DNA of 53,392 nucleotides from Paracoccaceae bacterium (GTDB taxonomy: Bacteria; Pseudomonadota; Alphaproteobacteria; Rhodobacterales; Rhodobacteraceae), in NCBI GenBank assembly GCA_022824005.1, contig JAJEBG010000001.1, forward strand, positions 1 through 53,392, read 5' to 3'. The position numbers and the translations under genes are program-made. The notes under the pieces were generated by a model, which ran no database searches, was not told the origin of the DNA, and worked only from the letters and a program-made list of their open reading frames with translations. Below are positions 45,492 through 53,392 of this stretch, piece after piece. The stretch's first letter is position 1; the number at the start of each line of letters is the position of its first letter.

Positions 45492-46766
45492 GTGAGTGCT
45501 TTAGAGGGAATCCGAATTCTTGATTTTACCCATGTCCAGTCGGGGCCGACTTGCACACAATTGTTGGCCTGGCTCGGAGCCGATGTCATCAAGGTTGAGC
45601 GGCCGGGATCAGGCGATGCGACACGAAAGCAATTGATAGATGTGCCAGGAGCGGACAGCCTTTACTTTACAATGCTTAATCACAACAAGCGGTCCATCGA
45701 ACTCAATACCAAGAATGTGGCCGGCAAAGAGGTCTTGAAACGGCTTATTAGGGAATGTGACGTGTTGGTCGAGAATTTCGCGCCCGGGGCGTTGGATCGG
45801 ATGGGATTTAGTTGGGAGAGGATACAAAAAATCAACCCAAAGATGATCTTGGCCTCAATCAAAGGTTTTGGGAAGGGAAAATACGAAGATTGTAAAGTCT
45901 ATGAAAATGTCGCCCAATGTGCTGGTGGAGCCGCATCAACGACGGGTTTCCCTGATGGGTTGCCATTGGTGACGGGGGCACAGATTGGTGATTCTGGCAC
46001 CGGGTTGCATCTCGCCCTCGGTATTACGGCGGCACTTCTTCACCGCCAAAGGACGGGACGGGGGCAAAAAGTCCTCGCACCGATGCAGGACGGCGTTGTC
46101 AATCTCTGTCGAGTGAAATTGCGTGACCAACAGCGACTGAAATCGGGCCCCCTCAAAGAATATTCCCAGCATGCCAGGGGGATGAAGTTTGGCTCGGCGA
46201 CCCCAAGGGCCGGTAACGATTCAGGTGGCGGACAGCCAGGCCGGATACTTAAATGCAAGGGTTGGGAGACTGATCCGAACGCCTATACGTATTTTATTAC
46301 GCAAGCGGCGGTGTGGGGAAATATTTGTGATCTCATTGGTCGTCCCGAATGGAAAGATGATCCGAATTATGCCAGTCCAGAGGTCAGAATTTCCCGTCTC
46401 GACGCGATTTTTGATGCGATTGAGAGTTGGACTCAGACAAAAACTAAATTTGAGGTGATGGATGCGTGTAATCCACTGAATATTCCTGTTGGCCCGATTC
46501 TGTCTATGGAGGAAATCGCGGCGGATGAGGGTCTTCGGCGAAGTGGTACCATCGTGGAAGTCGATCACCCGGAAAGGGGTAAATACTTGACGGTGGGCTG
46601 TCCGATCAAACTCTCGGAGGTCAATGTTGAGGTCAAACGGGCACCCCTTTTAGGGGAGCATACCCATGAGATTTTATCACAAGTTTTAGGATTTGAGGGA
46701 GAAGAGTTGGATCGGATCTTAAATTCGGGGGCGGTTGGCGTTTCTGACCACGAGCACAGCGGTTAA
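45492..46766 (+). CDS. frc: Formyl-CoA:oxalate CoA-transferase (YfdW/Frc-like)
   Basis: A class III CoA-transferase, 424 aa, that should move CoA from formyl-CoA to an acid, releasing formate. It follows E. coli YfdW closely in memory-based comparison: DATRKQL with Gln at the position that is Trp48 in Oxalobacter Frc, [18 protein letters not shown], and [15 protein letters not shown]. The catalytic Asp is D167 in IGDSGTGLH. The active-site glycine loop is [10 protein letters not shown] (241-250); the first Gly of the usual GGGG is Ser, and Trp after QPG is Arg. The GTG start has AGGAGG nine bases upstream. Whether oxalate or another acid is the acceptor is not decided. Confidence 0.88.
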   Translation: MSALEGIRILDFTHVQSGPTCTQLLAWLGADVIKVERPGSGDATRKQLIDVPGADSLYFTMLNHNKRSIELNTKNVAGKEVLKRLIRECDVLVENFAPGALDRMGFSWERIQKINPKMILASIKGFGKGKYEDCKVYENVAQCAGGAASTTGFPDGLPLVTGAQIGDSGTGLHLALGITAALLHRQRTGRGQKVLAPMQDGVVNLCRVKLRDQQRLKSGPLKEYSQHARGMKFGSATPRAGNDSGGGQPGRILKCKGWETDPNAYTYFITQAAVWGNICDLIGRPEWKDDPNYASPEVRISRLDAIFDAIESWTQTKTKFEVMDACNPLNIPVGPILSMEEIAADEGLRRSGTIVEVDHPERGKYLTVGCPIKLSEVNVEVKRAPLLGEHTHEILSQVLGFEGEELDRILNSGAVGVSDHEHSG

Positions 46767-46769
46767 CTC

Positions 46770-47705
46770 ATGCGCCTCATTGTGATGGGACAACAAGCCT
46801 TTGGGCAGGCGGTGTTTGAGAGATTGTTAAAGTCTGACGAGGACCAGATCATCTCCGTTTATTGTGCGCCCGACAGGGATGGACATAAAGTTGATCCCTT
46901 GAAGGCGGCGGCTATGAGCACCGGAATACCGGTTCGCCAACCCACCTCATTTAACGACGAAAAGGTCCTCAGCGAGATGCGGCGTGACAAGTCTGATCTG
47001 CTGATTATGGCTTATGTGACCCTCTTTGTGCCACAACAAGTGAGGGAAATACCGGTGATGGGATCAATTTGTTTTCATCCCTCTCTATTGCCGCTTCATC
47101 GAGGGCCAAGTTCCATCAACTGGTCGATTATTGCTGGAGCCACCAAGACGGGCTTCTCGTGGTTCTATCCCACTGATGGGTTGGATGAGGGCGATATTTT
47201 ATACCAAGAGGAATGTACGATCGGGGCCGATGACACTTTAGGCGATGTCTATTTCAAAAAGATTTTTCCCACCGGGGTGGCCTCCGTTGACACCGTTTGC
47301 CAGCTGTTTCGAAGTGGCCATCCACCGCGAGTGGTCCAAGACGAAAGCCGGGCCTCATATGAGGGTTGGTGTCGCAAATCGGATGTTGAAATTGACTGGA
47401 GGCAGTCGGCGTCAGTCGTCTACAATCTCATTCGTGGAAGCAATCCACAGCCCGGGGCTTGGACAGAATATCAGGATCATATTGTTCAAATCTATGATTC
47501 CCAGAAAATCGACGGCAAAGGCCACCCACCGGGCCAAATTGTACAGATTGATGATGAAGGCATTGTTGTGCAGGCACGAGAAGGCCAAATTAGGGTCAAA
47601 CGGGTACGCCCCGACGGGGAGTCGAAAATGACCGCCCATCAATGGGCCGAGGCCAAGGGGGTCAAGCTAGGGAATTGTCTTGGCCGTCATCAGTCTTTCA
47701 ATTAG
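46770..47705 (+). CDS. Formyltransferase/10-formyl-THF hydrolase-domain protein (FDH N-terminal-like)
   Basis: A 311-aa protein resembling the N-terminal hydrolase domain of 10-formyltetrahydrofolate dehydrogenase (ALDH1L1) and, more distantly, methionyl-tRNA formyltransferase. Marks are MGQQAFGQAVFERLL at the start, the folate-site HPSLLPLHRGPSSINW (catalytic His103), DGLDEGDILYQEE (Asp139) and, at the C-terminal OXC-like domain, NLIRGSNPQPGAWTEY. It lacks the acyl-carrier and aldehyde dehydrogenase parts of the full enzyme. In this place it could hydrolyse formyl-THF, or transfer formyl between formyl-CoA and THF. It starts three bases after frc; no ribosome site is visible, so coupling is likely. 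Confidence 0.82.
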   Translation: MRLIVMGQQAFGQAVFERLLKSDEDQIISVYCAPDRDGHKVDPLKAAAMSTGIPVRQPTSFNDEKVLSEMRRDKSDLLIMAYVTLFVPQQVREIPVMGSICFHPSLLPLHRGPSSINWSIIAGATKTGFSWFYPTDGLDEGDILYQEECTIGADDTLGDVYFKKIFPTGVASVDTVCQLFRSGHPPRVVQDESRASYEGWCRKSDVEIDWRQSASVVYNLIRGSNPQPGAWTEYQDHIVQIYDSQKIDGKGHPPGQIVQIDDEGIVVQAREGQIRVKRVRPDGESKMTAHQWAEAKGVKLGNCLGRHQSFN

Positions 47706-47804
47706 GCGAATGAACAAAGATTGTTGACTAGATCACATGACACTAGTTTTACCCTCGGGCCTAAAACGAATTGACTGAGGTCACTTTTAATTTGGAAAAA
47801 AGAA

Positions 47805-49502
47805 ATGAATGCATCCACAAGTGCGGCGAGCCAGACCGATATCCAAATCGCGCGAGAATGTGTGAAAGAGCCCATTCACAAGATCGGCGCAAAACTCGGT
47901 ATTCCACCTGATTGTTTAATTCCATTTGGTCATGACAAGGCCAAGATTTCTGGCAAGTTTATTCAGGGTCTCAAGCCAAAAGACGACGGACATCTTATTC
48001 TTGTTACCGCGATCAATCCCACGCCAGCGGGTGAGGGCAAAACCACAACAACTGTAGGGCTTGGTGATGGCCTAAATCGGATCGGAAAGCGTGCCGCGAT
48101 TTGTATACGTGAAGCGTCTCTTGGTCCTTGTTTTGGAATGAAGGGGGGTGCGGCCGGTGGGGGGCGCGCGCAAGTGGTTCCGATGGAAGATATGAATCTT
48201 CATTTTACCGGTGACTTTCATGCCATCACCTCCGCCCACAATCTTTTGGCCGCGATGATTGACAACCATGTCTATTGGGGCAACGCATTGGGGATTGATG
48301 TGCGACGGATTGTGTGGCGACGAGTGCTTGATATGAATGACCGATCTCTGCGTCAAATAACGTGTAGTTTAGGGGGTGTGGCCAACGGGTTCCCAAGAGA
48401 AGCGGGTTTCGATATCACTGTGGCCTCGGAAGTCATGGCCATCTTGTGTTTGGCATCAGACCTTGAGGATCTTGAACGTCGCCTTGGCGACATCGTCGTC
48501 GCCTATCGTCGAGATCGTCACCCCATCACTTGTCGTGATTTGAATGCACAAGGGGCGATGACGGTGCTTCTTCAGCAAGCGATACAACCAAATTTGGTTC
48601 AAACTCTGGAAAACAATCCAGCCTTTGTGCATGGTGGCCCCTTTGCCAATATTGCCCATGGGTGCAATTCAGTTATTGCCACCCGTTCGGCGCTCAAATT
48701 GGCCGACTTCGTGGTGACCGAAGCGGGATTTGGTGCTGACCTAGGTGCGGAGAAGTTTCTCAATATTAAATGTCGTCAAGCCGAACTCTCACCAAAAGCC
48801 GTCGTTATCGTCGCGACAGCGCGAGCCCTAAAAATGAACGGTGGTGTGGTCAATCGCTCCGATCTTGGTACGGAGAATGTCGAGGCGGTGAGAAAGGGAT
48901 GCATTAATCTCGGACGGCATATTGAAAATATCCGAAAATTTGGCGTGCCCTCGGTGGTGGCAATCAATCATTTTGTGACCGACACTGAAGCCGAGATTGG
49001 CGTCATTAAGGCGTTTGCCGAGTCGAACGGCACTGAGGCGTTTTTGTGTCGGCATTGGGAGATCGGTTCAGAGGGGACCGAGGAGTTAGCTCATCATATT
49101 GTCAAAATTGTTGAAAGCGATAAGGCAAATTACACCCCCATTTATACCAATGAAATGACGTTGCTTGACAAGATTAATACCATTGCTCGGGAAATCTATC
49201 GCGCTGACAACGTGGTGGCCGATCAGAAAATTCGCCACCAGCTGAAGAATTGGGAAGAGGAGGGTTACGGTGATTTGCCAATTTGCATGGCCAAGACTCA
49301 ATATAGTTTCACCACAGATGCCACCATTCGGGGCGCGCCCACAGGCCACAATATTCCCATTCGCGAAGTGAGATTATCGGCGGGAGCCGGATTCATTGTC
49401 GTTATATGTGGTGAAATCATGACGATGCCAGGCTTGCCGCGACAACCCGCGGCTGAAACCATTGGAATCAATGACAAGGAAGAAATCGTGGGGCTTTTCT
49501 AA
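47805..49502 (+). CDS. fhs: Formate-tetrahydrofolate ligase
   Basis: The ATP-dependent ligase joins formate to THF giving 10-formyl-THF. At 565 aa it is the usual length. The ATP/phosphate loop is [18 protein letters not shown] (about residues 70-87), followed by [19 protein letters not shown] and the conserved [33 protein letters not shown] and the C-terminal [17 protein letters not shown] complete the family. A 99-base gap precedes it, with GGAAAAAAG before the ATG. In this group it would capture formate released by the CoA-transferase; it is also a general C1 enzyme. Confidence 0.96.
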   Translation: MNASTSAASQTDIQIARECVKEPIHKIGAKLGIPPDCLIPFGHDKAKISGKFIQGLKPKDDGHLILVTAINPTPAGEGKTTTTVGLGDGLNRIGKRAAICIREASLGPCFGMKGGAAGGGRAQVVPMEDMNLHFTGDFHAITSAHNLLAAMIDNHVYWGNALGIDVRRIVWRRVLDMNDRSLRQITCSLGGVANGFPREAGFDITVASEVMAILCLASDLEDLERRLGDIVVAYRRDRHPITCRDLNAQGAMTVLLQQAIQPNLVQTLENNPAFVHGGPFANIAHGCNSVIATRSALKLADFVVTEAGFGADLGAEKFLNIKCRQAELSPKAVVIVATARALKMNGGVVNRSDLGTENVEAVRKGCINLGRHIENIRKFGVPSVVAINHFVTDTEAEIGVIKAFAESNGTEAFLCRHWEIGSEGTEELAHHIVKIVESDKANYTPIYTNEMTLLDKINTIAREIYRADNVVADQKIRHQLKNWEEEGYGDLPICMAKTQYSFTTDATIRGAPTGHNIPIREVRLSAGAGFIVVICGEIMTMPGLPRQPAAETIGINDKEEIVGLF

Positions 49503-49724
49503 AATGAAAATCTTTGCCTCCACTCCATCAACCAAAATCACAAATTCGGATTTGTTTGTGTCGGTTTTGACTCCCAGAGCCAAATTAAACCTGAGATTGG
49601 CATGAATGGGGCAATTTGTGAAAAGGCTGACAATATGAAAGAAGGGGGGCCGGACCCATTTTATGGGGAATGAAGTGCGATGTTCCAAGCGGTTGGGTCA
49701 TCCAGTGACGATGAGAGGGAGAAG
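49503..49724. other. Short gap before TTT transporter, with hairpin
   Basis: ACAAATTCGGATTTGT near 49540-49555 forms a 6-bp stem with a TCGG tetraloop and T-rich sequence downstream. It could terminate fhs transcription or be a processing stem, which would make the transporter a separate unit. GAGAGGGAG precedes the next ATG. Confidence 0.35.
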
Positions 49725-50696
49725 ATGAAAATCTATAAAAGTATAGGTGCGGGTTTTGTGGCATTGTCGGCCGTTTTATTTTTTGCGGTGCCGGCGCAGA
49801 GCTTTGAGCCAACAAAGCCCATTGATTTCGTCATTATGGCGGGCAAAGGCGGCGGTGCCGATAAGATGGCACGTTTGATGCAGAGTATTGTTGAATCGAA
49901 TGGATGGTCGGCAAGACCCCTCGTGCCTGTGAATAAAGGCGGGGGTTCAGGTGCTGAAGCTTTGGTGGCCATGAAAAGCGTAAGTGACCCCGACCACGCC
50001 ATTATGGTTACCTTGAATTCTTTCTTCACCACACCCCTGCGCCAGCGTGGGCTCAATGTTGATATCATGACCTTTGCGCCGGTGGGGCGAATGGCCGAAG
50101 ATACGTTCATTCTTTGGGTTCACAAGGATGAAGGTGTCAACTCATTCGAGGAGTTCTTGGCCGAGGCCAAAAAACGCGGCTCGGGATGGGTCATGGGGGG
50201 AACCGGAAGTGCTCAAGAAGATCAAATTATCACCAATTTCCTGAATGACACTTTTGATCTGGAAATCAAATATATACCCTATAAGGGCGGTGGCGCGGTG
50301 GCTAAAGACCTCGCCGGTCAGCAAATTGATTCCTCCGTCAACAATCCCTCGGAGGCCCTCGGTTTCTATGAATCAGGAGATGTGATTCCCTTGGTGGCTT
50401 TCACCGACGAGCGATTGCCTTTGTTCCCAGACGTACCCACGCTTATTGAGGTTGGAGAGGATTTTGCCTATTATATGCAACGAGCGGTTGTCGGTGCCCC
50501 GGGTATGTCAGACGCGGCTCTCGCTTATTACACTTCGCTGTTTGATCAGGTTTATCGTTCACCTGAATGGCAAAAATACAAGACTGACAAATCACTCTTT
50601 GGTGACTATCTCGCTGGCGATGATTTGAAGGATTATTGGCAATCTCAGCGCGAGCGACATGAAATCATCCTGAAAGCGTCAGGGGATATCAAGTAA
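49725..50696 (+). CDS. Tripartite tricarboxylate transporter binding protein (TctC-like)
   Basis: This is the periplasmic binding protein of a TTT-family carrier, 323 aa. From the ATG at 49725, with a strong GAGAGGGAGAAG site, residues 1-24 are a signal peptide ending in PAQS. The mature part is Bug-like: KPIDFVIMAGKGGGADKMAR, TGSAQEDQIITNFL with a KYIPYKGGGAVAKDLAG segment, and PTLIEVGEDFAYYMQRAVVGAPG. In known members the early loop and the GGGAV region hold carboxylates. Its neighbours TctB and TctA follow in the same direction. The substrate is probably a carboxylate tied to the upstream catabolic genes, but this is inferred. Confidence 0.9.
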   Translation: MKIYKSIGAGFVALSAVLFFAVPAQSFEPTKPIDFVIMAGKGGGADKMARLMQSIVESNGWSARPLVPVNKGGGSGAEALVAMKSVSDPDHAIMVTLNSFFTTPLRQRGLNVDIMTFAPVGRMAEDTFILWVHKDEGVNSFEEFLAEAKKRGSGWVMGGTGSAQEDQIITNFLNDTFDLEIKYIPYKGGGAVAKDLAGQQIDSSVNNPSEALGFYESGDVIPLVAFTDERLPLFPDVPTLIEVGEDFAYYMQRAVVGAPGMSDAALAYYTSLFDQVYRSPEWQKYKTDKSLFGDYLAGDDLKDYWQSQRERHEIILKASGDIK

Positions 50697-50725
50697 GAGT
50701 CTCTAGAAGCGAGGTTTTCAAAGCG

Positions 50726-51259
50726 ATGCGTGTGGCGGAGTTTGTGACAGCGACGCTTATTGCCCTCGCTTCCATTTATCTGATGTGGAAAAGCGGTGAG
50801 GGTCCATCTTGGGATCCGACCGTGAAACGGTTTGCCAATATTGGCATCAATATCGACAATTCCGGTCCCGGCAGCGGTTTTTGGCCATTTTGGTTATCGG
50901 TGGTCATGATGGTGTCGGCCTTTGCGGTTTTGGGTAACGCCCTGCTGGGCAAATCAGAATTGTCGCGCTCTAGAAAACCCTTTCTGACACATTTTGGCCT
51001 CCGAATGATGTTGAGTGTCGGAGGGGCTCTTTTTGGATTTATTCTGTTGATTGAGTTTATTGGCTTCTATGGCGCTATCCCGCTGTTCTTATTTTATTAT
51101 ATATATTTTTTGGGTCGGCATTCTTTGGCCCTAGCGATGGGTATTGCTGTGGCGGTTCCGGTATTCTGTTTCTTTTTCTTTGATGTGGCGATACGGATCG
51201 TGTTGCCAAAAGGTCTGTTGGAGCCAGCATTCCTCCCGCTCTATGAGATATTTCTCTGA
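50726..51259 (+). CDS. TTT transporter small membrane subunit (TctB-like)
   Basis: A 177-aa four-helix membrane protein. It starts with a short cytoplasmic end and helix VTATLIALASIYLMW, then the GPGSGFWPFWLSVVMM segment typical of TctB, with further helices near residues 95-150. It lies between tctC and tctA genes. TctB is a poorly conserved partner of the large subunit, so recognition rests on size, the FWPFW pattern and position. Confidence 0.85.
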   Translation: MRVAEFVTATLIALASIYLMWKSGEGPSWDPTVKRFANIGINIDNSGPGSGFWPFWLSVVMMVSAFAVLGNALLGKSELSRSRKPFLTHFGLRMMLSVGGALFGFILLIEFIGFYGAIPLFLFYYIYFLGRHSLALAMGIAVAVPVFCFFFFDVAIRIVLPKGLLEPAFLPLYEIFL

Positions 51260-51333
51260 TATGATGGGCATTCAAATTCGTCGCGGCAAGGGAGGATTGC
51301 CGCCCTCTTCAAAAAAAGTTTGAGCAGATAGTT

Positions 51334-52857
51334 GTGGATGTCCTTGCGCTTCTGCTGAATGGGATTTGGATTGCACTCGAGCCCATTAATCTTGGTTTGG
51401 CACTCCTTGGCATCATTATTGGATTGTTTGTCGGCACGATGCCGGGATTGGGATCCGTCAATGGGGTGGCTATTCTGCTTCCCTTTACCTTTGTCATCCA
51501 ACAGATGACCGGGCAAGCGACCTCGCCCATGATCTTTCTTGCCGCTATTTATTATGGTGCCATGTACGGCGGGGCCATATCCTCAATTACACTGGGTATC
51601 CCCGGGGCCTCTACTGCTGTTGCCACAACCTTTGATGGCCGCCCGTTAGCCCTTCAAGGAAAGGCAGAAAATGCTCTCGTGATCGCGGCTGTGGCATCAT
51701 TTGTCGGGGGCACAATCTCCACATTATTGTTCACTGGAGCCGCCCCTCTCCTTGCCAATGTGGCCCTCAAATTTGGCAATCCTGAAATCTTTGCATTGAT
51801 GCTGCTCGCCTTTGCAACTTTTGTGGGGTTAAGCGGCGACGATATTCCAAAAACTGTGATCTCGATCTGTATTGGCCTCATCCTCTCGGCGGTTGGTTTT
51901 GATATCATCTCGGGCGCGCCGCGGCTTTTGCTGTTTGACTCAACTGAATGGTTCAGCCGTGGCATCCAGTTTCTCGTACTAGCGATCGGTTTTTATGGTA
52001 TCGGTGAAATGCTTTCGACCATTTACGAGACGAAAAACAAGACAGAAATATCTGAAGCCAATATGACCCTTGACCGGTTGCGGCGGGCATTAATCAAATC
52101 GTCAGAGGCTTGGAAGGGAACACTCATCGGTTCTGTGTTGGGATTTTTTGTGGGTATCCTGCCAGCCGCAGGGGCGACGCCAGCGTCATTGATGGCTTAT
52201 GGTGTGTCCAAAATGATGTCGAAACAACCCACGAAATTTGGAACGGGGGCCCCGGATGGAATCGCCGCTCCAGAAGCCGCCAACAACTCGGCATCAACGG
52301 GAGCCATGCTTCCCATGATGACACTCGGCATTCCGGGATCGCCAACCACGGCGGTTTTGTTGGCCGGAATGGTGATTTGGGGACTGACACCTGGCCCTCA
52401 ATTATTCACCGATCAGCCCGATTTTGTGTGGCCTTTGATTGGCTCTTTTTATGTCTCAAATGTCATCGCCGTGGTGGTCAACTTGGCCTTTATTCCCTTA
52501 CTCCTCAGACTGCTGCGAATGCCCTTCAGCATATTGGCGTCATTAATTTTTGTCCTTTCAGTGGTGGGTGTCTTTGCCGCCTATCAGAACATGTATGACG
52601 TCTGGCTCATGTTGTTTTTTGGTATAGCGGCCTTCTTTTTGAGACTCTTGAAATATCCGCTCGCGCCGGCCGTGTTGGCGATTGTGCTCGGGCCGATCGC
52701 CGAGCCGACGCTGCGACAATCCCTTATTCTGTCGGATGGAAATTGGATGATTTTTCTCAATAGACCTATCGCCGGTCCTATCACCATCGTCGCCATCATC
52801 CTGATATTGTTACCGTTCTTCCATTTTCTGAGGAAACAATGGCGTGGGACTCGTTAA
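51334..52857 (+). CDS. TTT transporter large membrane subunit (TctA-like)
   Basis: This is the large permease of the TTT carrier, 507 aa with about eleven or twelve hydrophobic segments. Two related loops mark the family: GTMPGLGSVNGVAILLPFTF near residue 31, with ITLGIPGASTAVATTFDG at about 90, and, in the second half, FFVGILPAAGATPASLMAYG with EAANNSASTGAMLPMMTLG and IPGSPTTAV. The start is a GTG at 51334. It is the last recognisable gene of the group, with no terminator clearly seen. Confidence 0.93.
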   Translation: MDVLALLLNGIWIALEPINLGLALLGIIIGLFVGTMPGLGSVNGVAILLPFTFVIQQMTGQATSPMIFLAAIYYGAMYGGAISSITLGIPGASTAVATTFDGRPLALQGKAENALVIAAVASFVGGTISTLLFTGAAPLLANVALKFGNPEIFALMLLAFATFVGLSGDDIPKTVISICIGLILSAVGFDIISGAPRLLLFDSTEWFSRGIQFLVLAIGFYGIGEMLSTIYETKNKTEISEANMTLDRLRRALIKSSEAWKGTLIGSVLGFFVGILPAAGATPASLMAYGVSKMMSKQPTKFGTGAPDGIAAPEAANNSASTGAMLPMMTLGIPGSPTTAVLLAGMVIWGLTPGPQLFTDQPDFVWPLIGSFYVSNVIAVVVNLAFIPLLLRLLRMPFSILASLIFVLSVVGVFAAYQNMYDVWLMLFFGIAAFFLRLLKYPLAPAVLAIVLGPIAEPTLRQSLILSDGNWMIFLNRPIAGPITIVAIILILLPFFHFLRKQWRGTR

Positions 52858-53203
52858 TCATCAAGGCGATGAAATTTTTGGGGATTACATACCTAACTTG
52901 ACGCGCTGATTTCAGCCCTAAATGGTGATCCCTGTCGCCACACAAATCACGGCTCGGCCGCCTGCTCTTTGCAGGAATATTCTCGAAGTTGTGATGATTG
53001 TTGTGGCAACCGCCGGCCATCCTCAATCGTGAAGGGTTGCGTGACCACGGAAACAACTCCATCTTGGCACGTATCGACATTGGCAATGGAGGTTGACATG
53101 GCACACCAATCAGCATTGGCCAGCAATAGCGATCTTCTGTCGCCAGCCTCGCAGGCGGATGTGAGGGAAGAGAATTGCCCGAGTGAGGCATCCGGGGGAA
53201 TCG
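52858..53203. other. Region after TctA, no clear gene
   Basis: Some 345 bases have open frames on both strands (a minus-strand frame about 52947-53294 and a plus-strand one at 52969-53211). The minus frame reads SIPPDASLGQFSSLTSACEA and has several Cys, which might be a small secreted protein, but no ribosome site or family supports it. Confidence 0.3.
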
Positions 53204-53377
53204 ATGCCTGAATGGTCCCAAACACCGCTTCTTTGGATAGTCGCCGTTGCAGCTGCCTTGGCCATCGTTTTTTGCGTTTGGCGTTTGATTGCATGGGTTA
53301 GCAATATCAACAGCGATTGGAAATCCTTCAAGAGGTTAACTGAGAAATTTCCGATTGAACTCAAAGAACTCAGGTAG
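53204..53377 (+). CDS. Small single-helix membrane protein, unrecognised
   Basis: A possible 57-aa protein near the end of the window. It has one membrane helix (WIVAVAAALAIVFCVWRLI) followed by a charged, possibly coiled segment (DWKSFKRLTEKFPIELKELR). Such an arrangement is seen in many small proteins of unknown role and also in the start of longer ones, so this may be truncated by a stop at 53375-53377. No family was recognised, and a minus-strand frame competes for the same bases. Confidence 0.4.
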   Translation: MPEWSQTPLLWIVAVAAALAIVFCVWRLIAWVSNINSDWKSFKRLTEKFPIELKELR

Positions 53378-53392
53378 GAAGTCCGAATTGAG

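Noticed and set aside
1-53392. tRNA, rRNA, CRISPR, replication origin and phage attachment sites
   Set aside because: I looked for cloverleaf ends, repeated spacers and repeat clusters by eye and saw none; a tRNA scan and repeat search would settle it.

Overview
The window looks like a chromosomal segment of a free-living, probably marine and sunlit-zone alphaproteobacterium of moderate GC. The evidence is a proteorhodopsin gene, an alphaproteobacterial-type AspRS, the mce-DUF1467 pair beside topA, the lysC-ptsP pair, and a Paracoccus-like cytochrome oxidase cluster (coxB-ctaB-small ORF-ctaG-coxC-surf1-thrC-M16 peptidase). A SAR116-like lineage is my guess and is not proven. I see no tRNA, rRNA, CRISPR array or transcription-regulator gene.

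Layout. 25-4036: cfa, divergent from aspS and a small nitroreductase. 4250-9566: a polyamine-type ABC transporter (binding protein convergent with an ATPase and two permeases) with a class III aminotransferase, suggesting uptake and transamination of a polyamine or amine. 9567-11943: a scarred accessory patch with a broken IS1595-type transposase, an alpha/beta hydrolase and coding debris. 11944-15098: DUF1467, methylmalonyl-CoA epimerase and topA. 15386-22933: promoter, TPP riboswitch and a ten-gene thiamine operon (thiD-O-S-G-E-F-Y-tenA-Z-X) that makes the thiazole and salvages pyrimidine but has no thiC. 23447-24278: a proteorhodopsin with its own promoter, predicted blue-tuned and proton-pumping. 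24814-35310: tldD, then the cytochrome oxidase cluster without coxA, thrC, an M16 peptidase, an acetyltransferase and an FAD-linked 2-hydroxyacid dehydrogenase, nearly all overlapping. 35312-43286: mtnP, an exported nucleosidase-like protein, a flavin reductase, an acetyltransferase, ptsP, lysC, DUF1178 and NUDIX.

43740-52857 is the most interesting part. A TPP-dependent lyase of the 2-hydroxyacyl-CoA lyase/oxalyl-CoA decarboxylase superfamily is followed by a YfdW-like formyl-CoA:oxalate CoA-transferase, a stand-alone protein resembling the hydrolase domain of 10-formyl-THF dehydrogenase, formate-THF ligase and a complete tripartite tricarboxylate transporter. I read this as a C1 module. An acid is imported, activated with CoA taken from formyl-CoA, and cleaved to regenerate formyl-CoA, while the released formate enters the folate pool. 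The lyase looks more like 2-hydroxyacyl-CoA lyase than canonical oxalyl-CoA decarboxylase, so the substrate (oxalate or a 2-hydroxy acid) is open.
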